A stretch of 64,000 nucleotides of DNA from a bacterium HR40 (GTDB taxonomy: Bacteria > Pseudomonadota > Alphaproteobacteria > Geminicoccales > Geminicoccaceae): contig BEIQ01000001.1 of the NCBI GenBank assembly GCA_002898275.1, positions 62,001-126,000 on the forward strand. Direction: 5' to 3'. Under the pieces are notes generated by a model, which had not been told where the DNA came from, searched no databases, and saw nothing but the letters and a program-made list of their open reading frames with translations. Shown piece after piece: positions 17,617 to 26,973 of this stretch; the first letter of the stretch is position 1; each line of letters begins with the position of its first letter. A program made the translations under genes and the position numbers.

Positions 17617-18831
17617 TCACAGGCCGGCGACCATGCGCCCGCGATTGAGAATGCGCAGCGGATCGAAGCTCAGCTTGATCCGCTCGCCCAGTCTCTGCAG
17701 TGCCGGCGGCTGCGGCTCGAACACCTCGATGCGTTCGCGGATCTCGCGCGGCGCCCGCACGAGGGTGGCATGGCCATCGCGACCGGCGAGCGCTCGCCTG
17801 AGCTCGGCCGCGCGAAAGGCATAGGCCGCAGGTGGCGCGAGCCAGACGAGACCGCCAGCCCAGTCGAGCAACCATTCCGCCCCGAGATCGCGATACCAAG
17901 GGATGAGCTCGGCACCCGCGGTGGGCGGGAGCGACAACCGCCAGAGGGCGCGCCCGCGCGAGAGCAGCGCCACGTCCCGGATTTCTCGCCACAGCCGCTG
18001 CGACTGTTCGGGATCGAGGCGGTGGGCTTCGATATCCGGCTGCACCAGCGCTCCTTGGAGTCGCGACAGACGGTAGTCGGTCGACGCCGGCGGTCCCTCG
18101 ACGCGGATCGCCGCGACCGGTCGCCCGGCCCGGCGCACCGCCGGCACCTGCGACCGTCCGGCGGCGAGGGCGGGAAGGAGCGCTGCCCCCGAGGGCTCGA
18201 AGGGGGTGCCGGTCGCCCGACGCAGCAGTCCGGCGAGGGTCCGCTCGTCGCTTCCGCAGAGCAGCAGTGTACCCTCCGCCGCTGCCGCCGGCAGCACTTT
18301 GAAGGTGATCTCGGTGAGGACCGCGAGGGTGCCGAACGAACCGCAGAGCAGCTTGGGCAGATCGTAGCCGGTGACGTTCTTCATGACCCGGCCGCCTGCC
18401 TTCATCTCCTCGGCGAACCCGGTCACGCAGCGCACACCGAGGATATGGTCGCGTGCAGCCCCCGCCTGCAGGCGGCGCGGTCCCGAGAGGTTGCAGGCGA
18501 AAACGCCGCCGATCGTCTGTCGGCCGGCTTCGCCGCCCAAGAGCGGACCATAGTCTGGTGGTTCGAAGGCGAGCTGCTGCCGGTGTTCCGCCAGCACGGC
18601 CTCGATCTCGGTAAGGGGCGTGCCGGCCAATGCCGACATCACCAGCTCTTCCGGCTCGTAGAGGGTGATGCCGCGCAGCTCGGCCGTCGACACCGCCGCC
18701 TCCGCCTCGACCGGACGGCCGTAGTCCCGCTTGCTGCCCCCACCGAGAATCTCGAGCGGGCGGCGGGCAGCGACCGCCTCCGCCACGATCTCGCGCAACT
18801 CCGCGGCCGATGCGGGAAAAAGGGTGTGCAC
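17617..18831 (-). CDS. glcE: Glycolate oxidase FAD-binding subunit GlcE
   Basis: A 404-residue FAD_binding_4 protein with RRPLEILGGGSKRDYGRP, the FAD-loop GRQTIGGVFACNLSGPRR and VMKNVTGYDLPKLLCGSFG, all typical of GlcE. GTG at 18831 lies 3 bp after the glcD stop. It forms the glycolate oxidase complex with GlcD and GlcF at the membrane and makes glyoxylate. The order D-E-F matches E. coli and most alphaproteobacteria. Confidence 0.95.
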   Translation of the reverse strand: MHTLFPASAAELREIVAEAVAARRPLEILGGGSKRDYGRPVEAEAAVSTAELRGITLYEPEELVMSALAGTPLTEIEAVLAEHRQQLAFEPPDYGPLLGGEAGRQTIGGVFACNLSGPRRLQAGAARDHILGVRCVTGFAEEMKAGGRVMKNVTGYDLPKLLCGSFGTLAVLTEITFKVLPAAAAEGTLLLCGSDERTLAGLLRRATGTPFEPSGAALLPALAAGRSQVPAVRRAGRPVAAIRVEGPPASTDYRLSRLQGALVQPDIEAHRLDPEQSQRLWREIRDVALLSRGRALWRLSLPPTAGAELIPWYRDLGAEWLLDWAGGLVWLAPPAAYAFRAAELRRALAGRDGHATLVRAPREIRERIEVFEPQPPALQRLGERIKLSFDPLRILNRGRMVAGL

Positions 18832-18834
18832 GGG

Positions 18835-20322
18835 TCAAAAGCGCGGCAGGTGGGCAAAGCGCAGCTCGCCCCGATGCACGTGCACGCGCCCGAGCTCGGC
18901 ACAGCGGTGCAATGTCGGGAACACCTTGCCCGGATTGAGGATCTGTTGGGGGTCGAAGGCGCACTTCAGGCGCTGCTGCTGAGCGAGCTCGGATTCCGTG
19001 AACATCACGGGCATGAGATCTCGCTTTTCGATCCCGACCCCATGCTCACCGGTGAGCACTCCTCCCACTTCCACGCACAGCCGGAGGATATCGGCGCCGA
19101 ACGCCTCCGCCTTTTCGAGTTCCCCCGGCACGTTGGCATCGTAGAGAATGAGCGGATGGAGATTGCCGTCGCCGGCATGGAAGACGTTGGCCACCCGCAG
19201 CCCGTAGGTTTGGCTCATTTCGCGCATGCGCGCGAGCACCTCGGCGAGGCGCCGGCGCGGGATGGTGCCGTCCATGCAGTAATAGTCGGGCGAGATGCGG
19301 CCGACCGCCGGAAAGGCGTTCTTGCGCCCGGCCCAGAAACGCAGCCGCTCCTCTTCGCTTTCGCTCGCCCGCACCAGGAAGGCACCGTGCTGGCGGGCGA
19401 TGGCCGCAACCACGCCGATCGAATCCTCGACCTCGGCGGCGGGACCATCGAGCTCGCAGATGAGCAGGGCCTCCGCCTCGCGCGGATAGCCTGCGGCGCA
19501 GAAATCCTCGGCGGCGAGGATCGCCGGCCGGTCCATCATCTCGAGGCCGGCCGGGATGATGCCGTTGGCGATGATGGAGGCGACACAGTCTCCGGCCGCT
19601 TCCACCGAGGCAAACGCCATGAGCACCGCCCGCGCCGTCTCGGGCTTCGGCAAGATGCGCACGACGACCTCGGTGACCACACCGAGCAGCCCTTCCGAAC
19701 CCGTGACCACACCCAAGAGATCGTAGCCCCCGGCATCGAGATGCTTGCCGCCGAGGCGGACGATCTCGCCATCCGGCAACACGAGTTCGACCCCGAGCAC
19801 ATTGTTCGTGGTCAGACCGTATTTGAGACAGTGCACCCCGCCCGAGTTCTCGGCGACGTTGCCGCCGATGGTGCAGGCGATCTGCGAGGAGGGGTCGGGG
19901 GCATAGTAGAAGCCGAGGTGCTCGACCGCCCGGGTGATCGCCAGGTTGGTCACCCCGGGCTGGCAGGTGACGGTCCGGTTGTCGACGTCGATCTCGAGGA
20001 TGCGGTTGAACTTGCTCATCCCGAGTACGATGCCGTCGGCGACCGGGAGAGCTCCGCCGGAGAGGGAGGTGCCGGCGCCTCGGGGCACCACCTTGACACC
20101 CTCGGCGTTGCAGAATCGCAGCACGGCCGCCACCTGCTCTCGGGTCTCTGGCAGGACCACCGCGAGCGGCCGATTGCGATAGGCGGTGAGCCCGTCGCAC
20201 TCGTAGGCGGCGAGCTCGGAAGGATCGTCGATCACTCCCTCGCCCGGGACGATCCGCCGCAGTTCGGCGACAATGCGCGTTCGCGCCGCGAGGATTCGCT
20301 CGTCCGGTTCGGGCAACCGCAT
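18835..20322 (-). CDS. glcD: Glycolate oxidase catalytic subunit GlcD
   Basis: A 495-residue flavoprotein with VVPRGAGTSLSGGALPVADG, IACTIGGNVAENSGGVHCLK and the C-terminal HAGDGNLHPLI, GGVLTGEHGVGIEKRDLM motifs of the GlcD/D-lactate dehydrogenase family. The second of two nearby ATGs is chosen: GGGAGG lies seven bases before 20322 but abuts the one at 20328. Oxidation of glycolate to glyoxylate feeds gcl upstream in the same orientation. Confidence 0.96.
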   Translation of the reverse strand: MRLPEPDERILAARTRIVAELRRIVPGEGVIDDPSELAAYECDGLTAYRNRPLAVVLPETREQVAAVLRFCNAEGVKVVPRGAGTSLSGGALPVADGIVLGMSKFNRILEIDVDNRTVTCQPGVTNLAITRAVEHLGFYYAPDPSSQIACTIGGNVAENSGGVHCLKYGLTTNNVLGVELVLPDGEIVRLGGKHLDAGGYDLLGVVTGSEGLLGVVTEVVVRILPKPETARAVLMAFASVEAAGDCVASIIANGIIPAGLEMMDRPAILAAEDFCAAGYPREAEALLICELDGPAAEVEDSIGVVAAIARQHGAFLVRASESEEERLRFWAGRKNAFPAVGRISPDYYCMDGTIPRRRLAEVLARMREMSQTYGLRVANVFHAGDGNLHPLILYDANVPGELEKAEAFGADILRLCVEVGGVLTGEHGVGIEKRDLMPVMFTESELAQQQRLKCAFDPQQILNPGKVFPTLHRCAELGRVHVHRGELRFAHLPRF

Positions 20323-20382
20323 GCCCATACCTCCCGCTCACGCTCCCAATCTAGCGCGGCGGCCGTGCCGGACGAGGCAGGC

Positions 20383-21270
20383 TCAACGCTCGGGGACCAT
20401 CGTCTGACCCGCCAGGAACTCGAGCGCTCGCACCAGCGCCGAATGGTCCCAGCCAGCACCGCCGTGGGCGCGGCAGGCATTGAACAGCTGTTGCGTGGAG
20501 GCGGTGTTGGGTAGCGACAGGCCGAGCTGACGCGCCCCCTCGAGGGCGAGGTTGAGATCCTTTTGGTGCAGCTCGATGCGGAATCCTGGCTCGAAGCTGC
20601 GCCGGATCATGCGCTCGCCGTGTACCTCGAGGATCCGCGAGCCGGCAAAGCCGCCCATGAGCGCCTGCCGGACCTTCGCCGGATCGGCGCCGGCACGGGC
20701 GGCGAACAGCAAGCCCTCGGCCACCGCCTCGATGGTGAGCGCGACGATGATCTGGTTGGCCACTTTGGCGGTCTGGCCATCGCCGTTGGGGCCGACGAGG
20801 GTGATGTTCTTGCCCATGAGTTCGAAGAGGGGCTTGGCCCGTGCGAAGGCTTCCTCGCTGCCGCCTACCATGATGGTCAAGGTGGCGTTCTTCGCTCCCA
20901 CCTCGCCACCCGACACCGGCGCATCGAGGTAATCGCAACCGAGGGCGTTGATGCGCCGGGCGAACTCCTTGGTGGCGATCGGGCTGATGGAGCTCATATC
21001 GATGACGAGCTTTCCCGGACTGAGCCCGGCCGCGACCCCGTCGGGCCCGAAGAGCACCTTTTCGACATCGGGTGTGTCCGGCACCATGGTGATCACCGCC
21101 TCGGCCCGTTCGGCGACCTCCTGCGGCGTGCGGTGCGGGATGCCGCCGAGATCCACCAGTTCCTGCGGCACGCCGCTGCGACTCATGAGGTGCACCTCGT
21201 GGCCACCGCGAATGAGATGGCTCGCCATGGGCCGTCCCATGATCCCGAGTCCGATGAAACCGACCTTCAT
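20383..21270 (-). CDS. glxR: Tartronate semialdehyde reductase (2-hydroxy-3-oxopropionate reductase)
   Basis: A 295-residue beta-hydroxyacid dehydrogenase: N-terminal Rossmann motif GFIGLGIMGRPMASHL, substrate motif DAPVSGGEVGAKNATLTIMVGG (quoted in part: DAPVSGGEVGA), catalytic lysine in GQTAKVANQI, and the C-terminal LHQKDLNLAL typical of GarR/GlxR. It reduces tartronate semialdehyde, the Gcl product, to glycerate. GGGGGAGG precedes the ATG at 21270. It sits 99 bp after gcl and before glcD, completing a glycolate-to-glycerate route. Confidence 0.94.
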   Translation of the reverse strand: MKVGFIGLGIMGRPMASHLIRGGHEVHLMSRSGVPQELVDLGGIPHRTPQEVAERAEAVITMVPDTPDVEKVLFGPDGVAAGLSPGKLVIDMSSISPIATKEFARRINALGCDYLDAPVSGGEVGAKNATLTIMVGGSEEAFARAKPLFELMGKNITLVGPNGDGQTAKVANQIIVALTIEAVAEGLLFAARAGADPAKVRQALMGGFAGSRILEVHGERMIRRSFEPGFRIELHQKDLNLALEGARQLGLSLPNTASTQQLFNACRAHGGAGWDHSALVRALEFLAGQTMVPER

Positions 21271-21369
21271 TCCATACCTCCCCCAAAAGCTCGCATCGCG
21301 GCGCGTGTTGTGCGCCGGCCGCGCCCTTCCGGCAAGCCCAGCGCGAAGCCGCTGGGTTGCCGTCGATCC

Positions 21370-23118
21370 TCAGGCCGCCTCCGCGACAGTCACCCCCTCG
21401 TCGAACTCGACGATACGGTCGATCTCTGGCCCCATGGCCATGTCGGTGACCCGCTCGGTGATCACCTCGACGAGCACCGGCAGTTGTCGCCGTGCCGCCT
21501 CCTCGCGGGCCCAGCGCAGGGCCGGCTCGATCTCCTCCGGACGGGTCACCCGCCGGGCCACGCCACCGAACCCCTCGAATATCCGGACGTGGTCGACTCC
21601 GTAGGCGCCGAGTTCCGGTGCGTGCACATTCTCGAAGGACAGTTGCACCTCGAAGTCCATTCCGTAGGGCTTCTCGCCCTGCCGGATGAGCCCGAGATAA
21701 GCGTTATTGAGCAGGACCGTCACGAAGGGGATGCGGTATTGGGCGGCTACGGCCACTTCTTCGGCGAGGAACTGGAAGGAGTAATCGCCAGCGATCGCTA
21801 CCACCTCCCGCGTCGGATCGGACAGTTTGGCGCCGATGGCGGCTGGCACCTCCCAGCCGAGCGGGCCGGCCTGGCCACAGACGAGATACTGCCGCGGCCA
21901 ATGCATGCGCTGGAACTGGCCGGACGCGATCTGGTAGAGGCCGATGGCGGTGACGAAGCGGGCGTCGCGGCCGAACACCCGATCGATTTCGCGGAACACC
22001 CGCTGCGGCTTGATCGGTACGTCGGGGAAGTCGGTTCGCCGCGACAGGGTGCGCTTGCGCTGCTCGACGGTGCGAAGCCAGGCCCCGCGATCGGGTAGCC
22101 GACCCGCTTTTGCCTCTTCTTCGGCAAGAGCTACGAGCGCCGAAAGCGCCTCGCGCGCATCGGCGACGATCCCGAGATCGGGAGCGAAGACGCGGCCGAT
22201 CTGCGTCGGCTCGATGTCGATGTGCACGAAGCGCCGGCCGCGCGTATAGACGGGAATACTGCCGGTGTGGCGGTTGGCGAAACGGTTGCCGATGCCGAGC
22301 ACGAAGTCGGCATCGAGGAAGTTGGCATTGCCATAGCGGTGTTGGGTTTGCAGCCCGACCATGCCGGCCATGAGCGGATGGTCGTCGTCGATAGCCCCCC
22401 AACCCATCAAGGTCGGCACCACCGGTGTGGCGGTGAGTTCGGCGAAGCGCACGAGCAGATCGGCGGCATCGGCGAGGATCACGCCGCCGCCGGCAACGAT
22501 GAGCGGGCGCTCGGCCGCGCGCAGCATCGCGAAGGCCTGCTCTATGGCGCGGGGGTGCGGCATCGGCCGATGGACGGCGAGGGGTGCGTCGCACTCCGGA
22601 TCGTAGCTGATGGTCGCCTGCTGCACATCGATCGGCAGGTCGATGTGCACGGGTCCCGGTCGGCCGGAGCGCATCACCCGAAAGGCCTCGCGGAAGACCC
22701 CCGGGATCTGGCCCGGTTCGAGCACGCACACCGACCATTTGGTGACCGGGCGAGTGATGGCGGCGACGTCCACCGCTTGGAAATACTCGCGGTGGAGTTC
22801 GGCGCGCGGGGCTTGGCCGGTGATGCAGAGGATGGGGATGCTGTCCGCCATCGCCGAATAGAGGCCCGTGACCATGTTGGTGCCGGCTGGCCCCGAGGTC
22901 CCGACGCATACGCCGATCGCCCCCGAGCGGGCCCGGCTGTAGCCCTCGGCGGCATGGGTACCACCCTCCTCGTGGCGGACCAGGATGTGACGGATGCGGC
23001 TTTGGCGCAGCGCGGCGTAGAAGGGCAGGATGTTGGCGCCGGGAACGCCGAAGACGTGGGTGACCCCCTCGCTCTCGAGGATGTGCACGGCAGCCTGCAT
23101 GGTGCTCATTCGCGGCAT
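21370..23118 (-). CDS. gcl: Glyoxylate carboligase (tartronate-semialdehyde synthase)
   Basis: A 582-residue ThDP and FAD enzyme joining two glyoxylates to tartronate semialdehyde and CO2. Colinearity with E. coli Gcl is strong throughout: [60 protein letters not shown], and [11 protein letters not shown] with [10 protein letters not shown] for ThDP-Mg. ATG 23118 follows GGAGGT. Oddity: E. coli has Val51 (RHVEG) where this protein has Glu50 (RHEEG), the canonical activating glutamate of other ThDP enzymes. Activity as true Gcl is therefore likely but not certain. Confidence 0.92.
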   Translation of the reverse strand: MPRMSTMQAAVHILESEGVTHVFGVPGANILPFYAALRQSRIRHILVRHEEGGTHAAEGYSRARSGAIGVCVGTSGPAGTNMVTGLYSAMADSIPILCITGQAPRAELHREYFQAVDVAAITRPVTKWSVCVLEPGQIPGVFREAFRVMRSGRPGPVHIDLPIDVQQATISYDPECDAPLAVHRPMPHPRAIEQAFAMLRAAERPLIVAGGGVILADAADLLVRFAELTATPVVPTLMGWGAIDDDHPLMAGMVGLQTQHRYGNANFLDADFVLGIGNRFANRHTGSIPVYTRGRRFVHIDIEPTQIGRVFAPDLGIVADAREALSALVALAEEEAKAGRLPDRGAWLRTVEQRKRTLSRRTDFPDVPIKPQRVFREIDRVFGRDARFVTAIGLYQIASGQFQRMHWPRQYLVCGQAGPLGWEVPAAIGAKLSDPTREVVAIAGDYSFQFLAEEVAVAAQYRIPFVTVLLNNAYLGLIRQGEKPYGMDFEVQLSFENVHAPELGAYGVDHVRIFEGFGGVARRVTRPEEIEPALRWAREEAARRQLPVLVEVITERVTDMAMGPEIDRIVEFDEGVTVAEAA

Positions 23119-23192
23119 GGCCCACCTCCGGGATTCTGGAGCGAAGGCGAGATGGGACGGTGACCGGCCAGGGCGAGCGAATTTCGATAACA

Positions 23193-23210
23193 TTTCCCGG
23201 ATCGTGGAAA
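23193..23210. promoter_or_regulatory. Inverted repeat in the gcl upstream region
   Basis: TTTCC and GGAAA arms flank an 8-base spacer, about 75-90 bases upstream of the gcl start, between gcl and the IclR-type regulator gene. IclR-family operators are short palindromes of this size, so this is a plausible binding site, but no conserved consensus could be compared. Confidence 0.35.
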
Positions 23211-23229
23211 GACATGCGCGCGGCCGCGT

Positions 23230-23244
23230 CGATGCAATGCATCG
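23230..23244. promoter_or_regulatory. Second inverted repeat in the gcl upstream region
   Basis: A perfect 6-3-6 palindrome, CGATGC-AAT-GCATCG, lies 20 bases beyond the TTTCC/GGAAA repeat and 28 bases downstream of the regulator stop codon. It may be a regulator site for the gcl-glx-glc genes. Its role is inferred from position only. Confidence 0.35.
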
Positions 23245-23271
23245 AGCACCGTCTAGGCTCGGAAAGGCCGA

Positions 23272-24099
23272 TCAGGATGCGGGAGGGCGGCCGCCATAGG
23301 CAGCGGTCAGGCTCGCTGCCGCCTCGCGCACGAGATTGCCGAGGGCGGGGATTCGCGCGTCCGGGATCCTCACCGTCGGCCCCGAGATGGACAGGCCGGC
23401 AAACGGGGTGCCGTGTTCGTCGAAGACGGCTGCCGCCACACAGCGCAGACCCAGCGCGTACTCCTCGTCGTCGATGGCATAGCCGCGCTCGCGGATGCGG
23501 GCGAGTTCGGCGCGCAGGGCGCGCGGGCTCGTGAGGGTGCGGGTGGTCATCGCCGGTAGACCGTGACGCTGCAAGACGGCCGTCAGGGCCTCGTCGGGCA
23601 GCCAGGCCAGCACGGCCTTGCCGAGAGCGGAACAGTGCATCTTCACTCGGCCGCCGCGGCGGGCGATCGCCCGCATCATCTCCCGGCTCTCGATTTGCGC
23701 GAGATAGACCGCCTCGCCCTCGTCCTCGATCGCGAGATTGCACGTCTCCCCCGTTTCCAGCACGAGCCGGCGCATGATCGGGCGGGCGAGCAGAGCCAGA
23801 TCGCGGCTGCGGGCGAAGGCGCTGCCGACGGTGAATGCCTCGACTCCGACCTGCCAGACCCCTGTCGTCGTCTCGAAACGCACGAAGCGCTGCGCTTCGA
23901 GGGTGACCAGCAACCGGTGGGTAGTGGCGAGCGGCAGACCCGAGAGTTCCGCCAGCTCGCTCAGGGTGAGGCCGTCACCAGTGCCGGCCAGGGTCCGCAG
24001 CAGCGACAGGGCCCGCACCACCGAGCGTACCGTCCCCGTCTCTCGGCGCGTCGCCGCTTTGGCATCCCCTTGCCGACGCCGCAATGCCGTCTTCGCCAT
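23272..24099 (-). CDS. IclR-family transcriptional regulator
   Basis: A 275-residue regulator. The N-terminal winged helix is SVVRALSLLRTLAGTGDGLTLSELAELSGLPLATTHRLL (quoted in part: LSELAELSGLPLATTHRLL), and the C-terminal IclR effector domain includes RGGRVKMHCSALGKAVLAWL, GYAIDDEEYALGLRCVAAAVFD and GLSISGP. The Arg-rich first 20 residues are poorly conserved and the true start may be slightly later. It lies immediately upstream of gcl on the same strand. IclR proteins such as AllR control glyoxylate genes in other bacteria, so local control of gcl-glxR-glcDEF is a reasonable inference. Confidence 0.92.
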   Translation of the reverse strand: MAKTALRRRQGDAKAATRRETGTVRSVVRALSLLRTLAGTGDGLTLSELAELSGLPLATTHRLLVTLEAQRFVRFETTTGVWQVGVEAFTVGSAFARSRDLALLARPIMRRLVLETGETCNLAIEDEGEAVYLAQIESREMMRAIARRGGRVKMHCSALGKAVLAWLPDEALTAVLQRHGLPAMTTRTLTSPRALRAELARIRERGYAIDDEEYALGLRCVAAAVFDEHGTPFAGLSISGPTVRIPDARIPALGNLVREAAASLTAAYGGRPPAS

Positions 24100-24255
24100 G
24101 GACCGTCTATCTCCGTCCCGGGCGCGTTCGCCGCCGTCCCCTCGTCGCGCTTCTCCCTAGGCGCGCTGGCAGCGCGGTGTCATGCGCTAGCCAACCCGTG
24201 GCAGGACCCGCGGGTACGCCCCGCCCAGCGGCAGATGCGGCAGAGGGCGGCGGCG

Positions 24256-24978
24256 TCACCGGCCGCCGGCCGCGATCGCCACCAGGGCCTCGGGGCGGCA
24301 GATGGTGATTCGCCGTTGGTCCAGGCGGAGGATGCCGCGGCCGCGCCAGTCCGACAGATGCCGGTTCACGTTCTCCCGGCTGAGACCGACGATGGAGCCG
24401 AGCTCGCGCTGGGAAAGGGGCAGCTCGATCCGAATCCCCTCCGCGCAGTTCTGACCGTAGATGCGCGACAGGCGGAGCAGCGCCCGTGCGAGCAGGGTCG
24501 CCATGTCCACGGTGAGATGGTCCTCGAGCATTTCCGTGGTATAGCGCAGGCGCGCGCACAACATCCCCATGATCCTGAGAGCGATGTCGGGATGCCGCTC
24601 GACGAAGCTGAGCACGTCGCGGCGGCGCAGGACGAAGAGCTCGGTCGCCTCCACGGCGGTGGCGTCGGCGCTCCGCGGTTTGCCGTCGAGGAGCGCGATC
24701 TCTCCGAAGCTTTGGCAAGGGCCCACATAGTTGAGCACCGCCTCCCTGCCGTCCGTCGACAGGGTGCCGATCTTGACCCGCCCGGAAACGACGACCATCA
24801 GGCTGTCGCCGGGATCACCCTTTTGGAAGATCGTGCGACCGGCCTCGTAGTGCAGGGTTTGGCCGCACAGAGCGAGCTTGTCGATTTCCTCCTCCTCGAG
24901 CGCGCCGAAGACGTCGCTGTCCATGAGGGCGTCCCGAATCACCCGCTCGCGACGCACCACCGGCTCGGCATCGTGCAT
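24256..24978 (-). CDS. CRP/FNR-family transcriptional regulator
   Basis: A 240-residue protein: cyclic-nucleotide-binding domain (residues 25-140) with the phosphate cassette FGEIALLDGKPRSADATA, then a C-terminal helix-turn-helix LSQRELGSIVGLSRENVNRHL. The Glu, Arg and Ser of the cassette are retained, so cAMP or cGMP binding is possible; the N-terminal cysteine cluster of FNR is absent. GGGGAGG precedes ATG at 24978. It lies downstream of the alcohol dehydrogenase gene with a 45-bp gap on the same strand. Confidence 0.9.
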   Translation of the reverse strand: MHDAEPVVRRERVIRDALMDSDVFGALEEEEIDKLALCGQTLHYEAGRTIFQKGDPGDSLMVVVSGRVKIGTLSTDGREAVLNYVGPCQSFGEIALLDGKPRSADATAVEATELFVLRRRDVLSFVERHPDIALRIMGMLCARLRYTTEMLEDHLTVDMATLLARALLRLSRIYGQNCAEGIRIELPLSQRELGSIVGLSRENVNRHLSDWRGRGILRLDQRRITICRPEALVAIAAGGR

Positions 24979-25023
24979 GCGATTCCCTCCCCTGTCCGGC
25001 CTTCCCTTCGCCCTCGTTTTCCC

Positions 25024-26007
25024 TCAGGGTACGAGAACCGCAGCACCGTGCAACTGTCCGCATCGGAGGGCGGCGAGTGCCCGATTCGCCTGGTCGAGGG
25101 GCATGGCGGTGGTGGTGGTGCGCACCGGCAGGCGCAGGGCCCGCTCGAGGAACTCCTCGCCGTCGCGACGGGTGAGATTGGCGACCGAGCGCACCGTCCG
25201 TTCCTCCCACAGCAGGCGGTAGGGAAAGGCAGGGATGTCGCTCATGTGGATACCGCCACACACGACGATGCCACCCTTCTCGACCGTTTCCAAGGCGCGC
25301 GGCACGAGGGCGCCGACCGGTGCGAAGAGGATAGCCGCATCGAGCCTCTCGGGCGGCCGTTCGTCGGATCCTCCCGCCCACGCGCAGCCGAGGGAGCGGG
25401 CGAACGCCTGTCCAGCGATGTCGCCAGGTCGGGTGAAGGCGAAGACCTTCCGTCCCTCGGCGATGGCGAGCTGGGCGAGGATGTGGGCGGCGGCGCCAAA
25501 ACCATAGATGCCGAGCCGTTCGCCGTCGCCGGCGAGACGGTATGCCCGCCAGCCGATGAGCCCGGCACAGAGGAGCGGGGCGCTGGCCACCGGATCGATG
25601 TCCTCCGGCAGGCGGAAGGTGTAGCGGGCATCGGCCACCGCGTACTCGGCAAAACCACCGTCCCGCGTGTAGCCGGTAAAGAGGGGTTCGTCGCAGAGGT
25701 TCTCGTGGCCGCTCCGGCAGAACCGGCAGCGGCCGCAGGTGCGGCCGAGCCACGGGATGCCGACCCGCGTACCGAGCGCCAAATCCACGACCCCCGGACC
25801 CACCGCCTCGACCCGTCCGACGATCTCGTGGCCAGGCACGACAGGGAGCTTCGGCTGTGGCAGTTCCCCATCGACCAGATGGAGGTCGGTGCGGCACACC
25901 CCGCAGGCTTCGATCCGCACCAGCACCTCGTCCCGTCCCGGCCGCGGCACGGGCAGCTCGCGCATGACGAGAGGAGTTTGTGGTCGCTCGAGGACCATAG
26001 CCCGCAT
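25024..26007 (-). CDS. Zinc-dependent alcohol dehydrogenase family protein
   Basis: A 327-residue MDR-type dehydrogenase. Catalytic zinc ligands lie in ACGVCRTDLH and GHEIVG, and the structural zinc cluster is CGRCRFCRSGHENLC. The nucleotide-binding motif is degenerate, GIYGFGAAAHILAQL rather than GxGxxG with a long following helix, as in the AdhA subgroup. It oxidises alcohols or reduces aldehydes with NAD(P); the substrate is not clear. GGGAGGATGAG precedes the start. The CRP-type gene follows 45 bp later. Confidence 0.9.
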   Translation of the reverse strand: MRAMVLERPQTPLVMRELPVPRPGRDEVLVRIEACGVCRTDLHLVDGELPQPKLPVVPGHEIVGRVEAVGPGVVDLALGTRVGIPWLGRTCGRCRFCRSGHENLCDEPLFTGYTRDGGFAEYAVADARYTFRLPEDIDPVASAPLLCAGLIGWRAYRLAGDGERLGIYGFGAAAHILAQLAIAEGRKVFAFTRPGDIAGQAFARSLGCAWAGGSDERPPERLDAAILFAPVGALVPRALETVEKGGIVVCGGIHMSDIPAFPYRLLWEERTVRSVANLTRRDGEEFLERALRLPVRTTTTAMPLDQANRALAALRCGQLHGAAVLVP

Positions 26008-26067
26008 CTCATCCTCCCCTGTCTGGACCGGACCCGGCTGCGAGGCTGACGGTGGTCCCGATGGCGG

Positions 26068-26883
26068 TCAACGCTGGCAACGGGGACAGAAAAAGGTGGA
26101 CCGTCCCGACTGGACGATCCGCCGGATGGCGGTGCCGCAGCCGGGGCAGGGCTCGCCCTCGCGGTCGTAGACCCGAAAGCCGTTCTGGAAACTGCCGAGC
26201 GTGCCATCGATACCGACATAGTCGCGCAAGCTCGAACCCCCCGCTTCGATGGCCCGCAGCAGCACCCGCGGGAGCGCGGCGGCGAGCCGGGCGATCCGGC
26301 GCGGGCCGAGCGTGGCACTCTCGCGTCGCGGGTCGATGCCGGCGTCGAACAGGGCCTCGCAGGCATAGATATTGCCGATCCCGGCCACCAGCTTCTGGTC
26401 GAGGAGGGCCATCTTGATCGGGCTCCGGCGTCCGGCCAGGCACGCCGCCAGCACCCTCGGCGTGAAGCCGGGGTCGAGGGGTTCGGGGCCGAGGCCGCGC
26501 AGCCGCGGATGATCGGCGAGCGAGGCGGTCGGCCACAGATCGAGCAGGCCGAAGCGACGCGGATCGACGAAGCGCAAGATCCGACCGCCCTCGAAGCTGA
26601 ACGTCAGATGTTCGTGGACGCCACAGGGCGGCGCATCGAGCAGGAGCCTTCCCGACATCCCGAGATGGAAAAGGAGCGTGTCGCCGCCCTCGAGGTCGAC
26701 GAGGGCGTATTTCGCGCGTCGCCGGAAGCCGAGCCAACGGCGGCCGCGGATGCGCGATGGGAGATCGGGCGGAAGCGCTCGACGGAGGTCGCTCCGCCGC
26801 ACGGTGACTTCCGTCAGCCTGAGTCCGCCAAGTCGGGCGCGGAGCGCCCGCACGATGGTCTCGACCTCGGGGAGTTCGGGCAC
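26068..26883 (-). CDS. mutM: Formamidopyrimidine-DNA glycosylase
   Basis: A 271-residue DNA repair enzyme. The N-terminus MPELPEVETIVRAL gives the catalytic proline and Glu; the lysine lies in RRRAKYALVDL; the H2TH region is KLVAGIGNIYACEALFDAGI (quoted in part: GIGNIYACEALF); the C-terminal zinc finger is CPGCGTAIRR...FFCPRC. It excises oxidised purines such as 8-oxoguanine and cleaves the AP site. It is divergent from ubiE, a frequent arrangement in alphaproteobacteria. Confidence 0.97.
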   Translation of the reverse strand: MPELPEVETIVRALRARLGGLRLTEVTVRRSDLRRALPPDLPSRIRGRRWLGFRRRAKYALVDLEGGDTLLFHLGMSGRLLLDAPPCGVHEHLTFSFEGGRILRFVDPRRFGLLDLWPTASLADHPRLRGLGPEPLDPGFTPRVLAACLAGRRSPIKMALLDQKLVAGIGNIYACEALFDAGIDPRRESATLGPRRIARLAAALPRVLLRAIEAGGSSLRDYVGIDGTLGSFQNGFRVYDREGEPCPGCGTAIRRIVQSGRSTFFCPRCQR

Positions 26884-26973
26884 GAACGCTCTCCACCTGC
26901 CAGCCTCGCTTGCCGCTCGCCCGTGCGCCCCCTAGAACCCCAACCGGGCGGACGGGCCGCCCGGGTGTTGTCC

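Noticed and set aside
17500-26049. Very long open frames on the plus strand (up to about 1000 codons) opposite glc, gcl and adh genes
   Set aside because: They are antisense shadows caused by high GC3; their products are low-complexity His/Arg/Gly-rich sequence without domains, while the minus strand encodes clear families.
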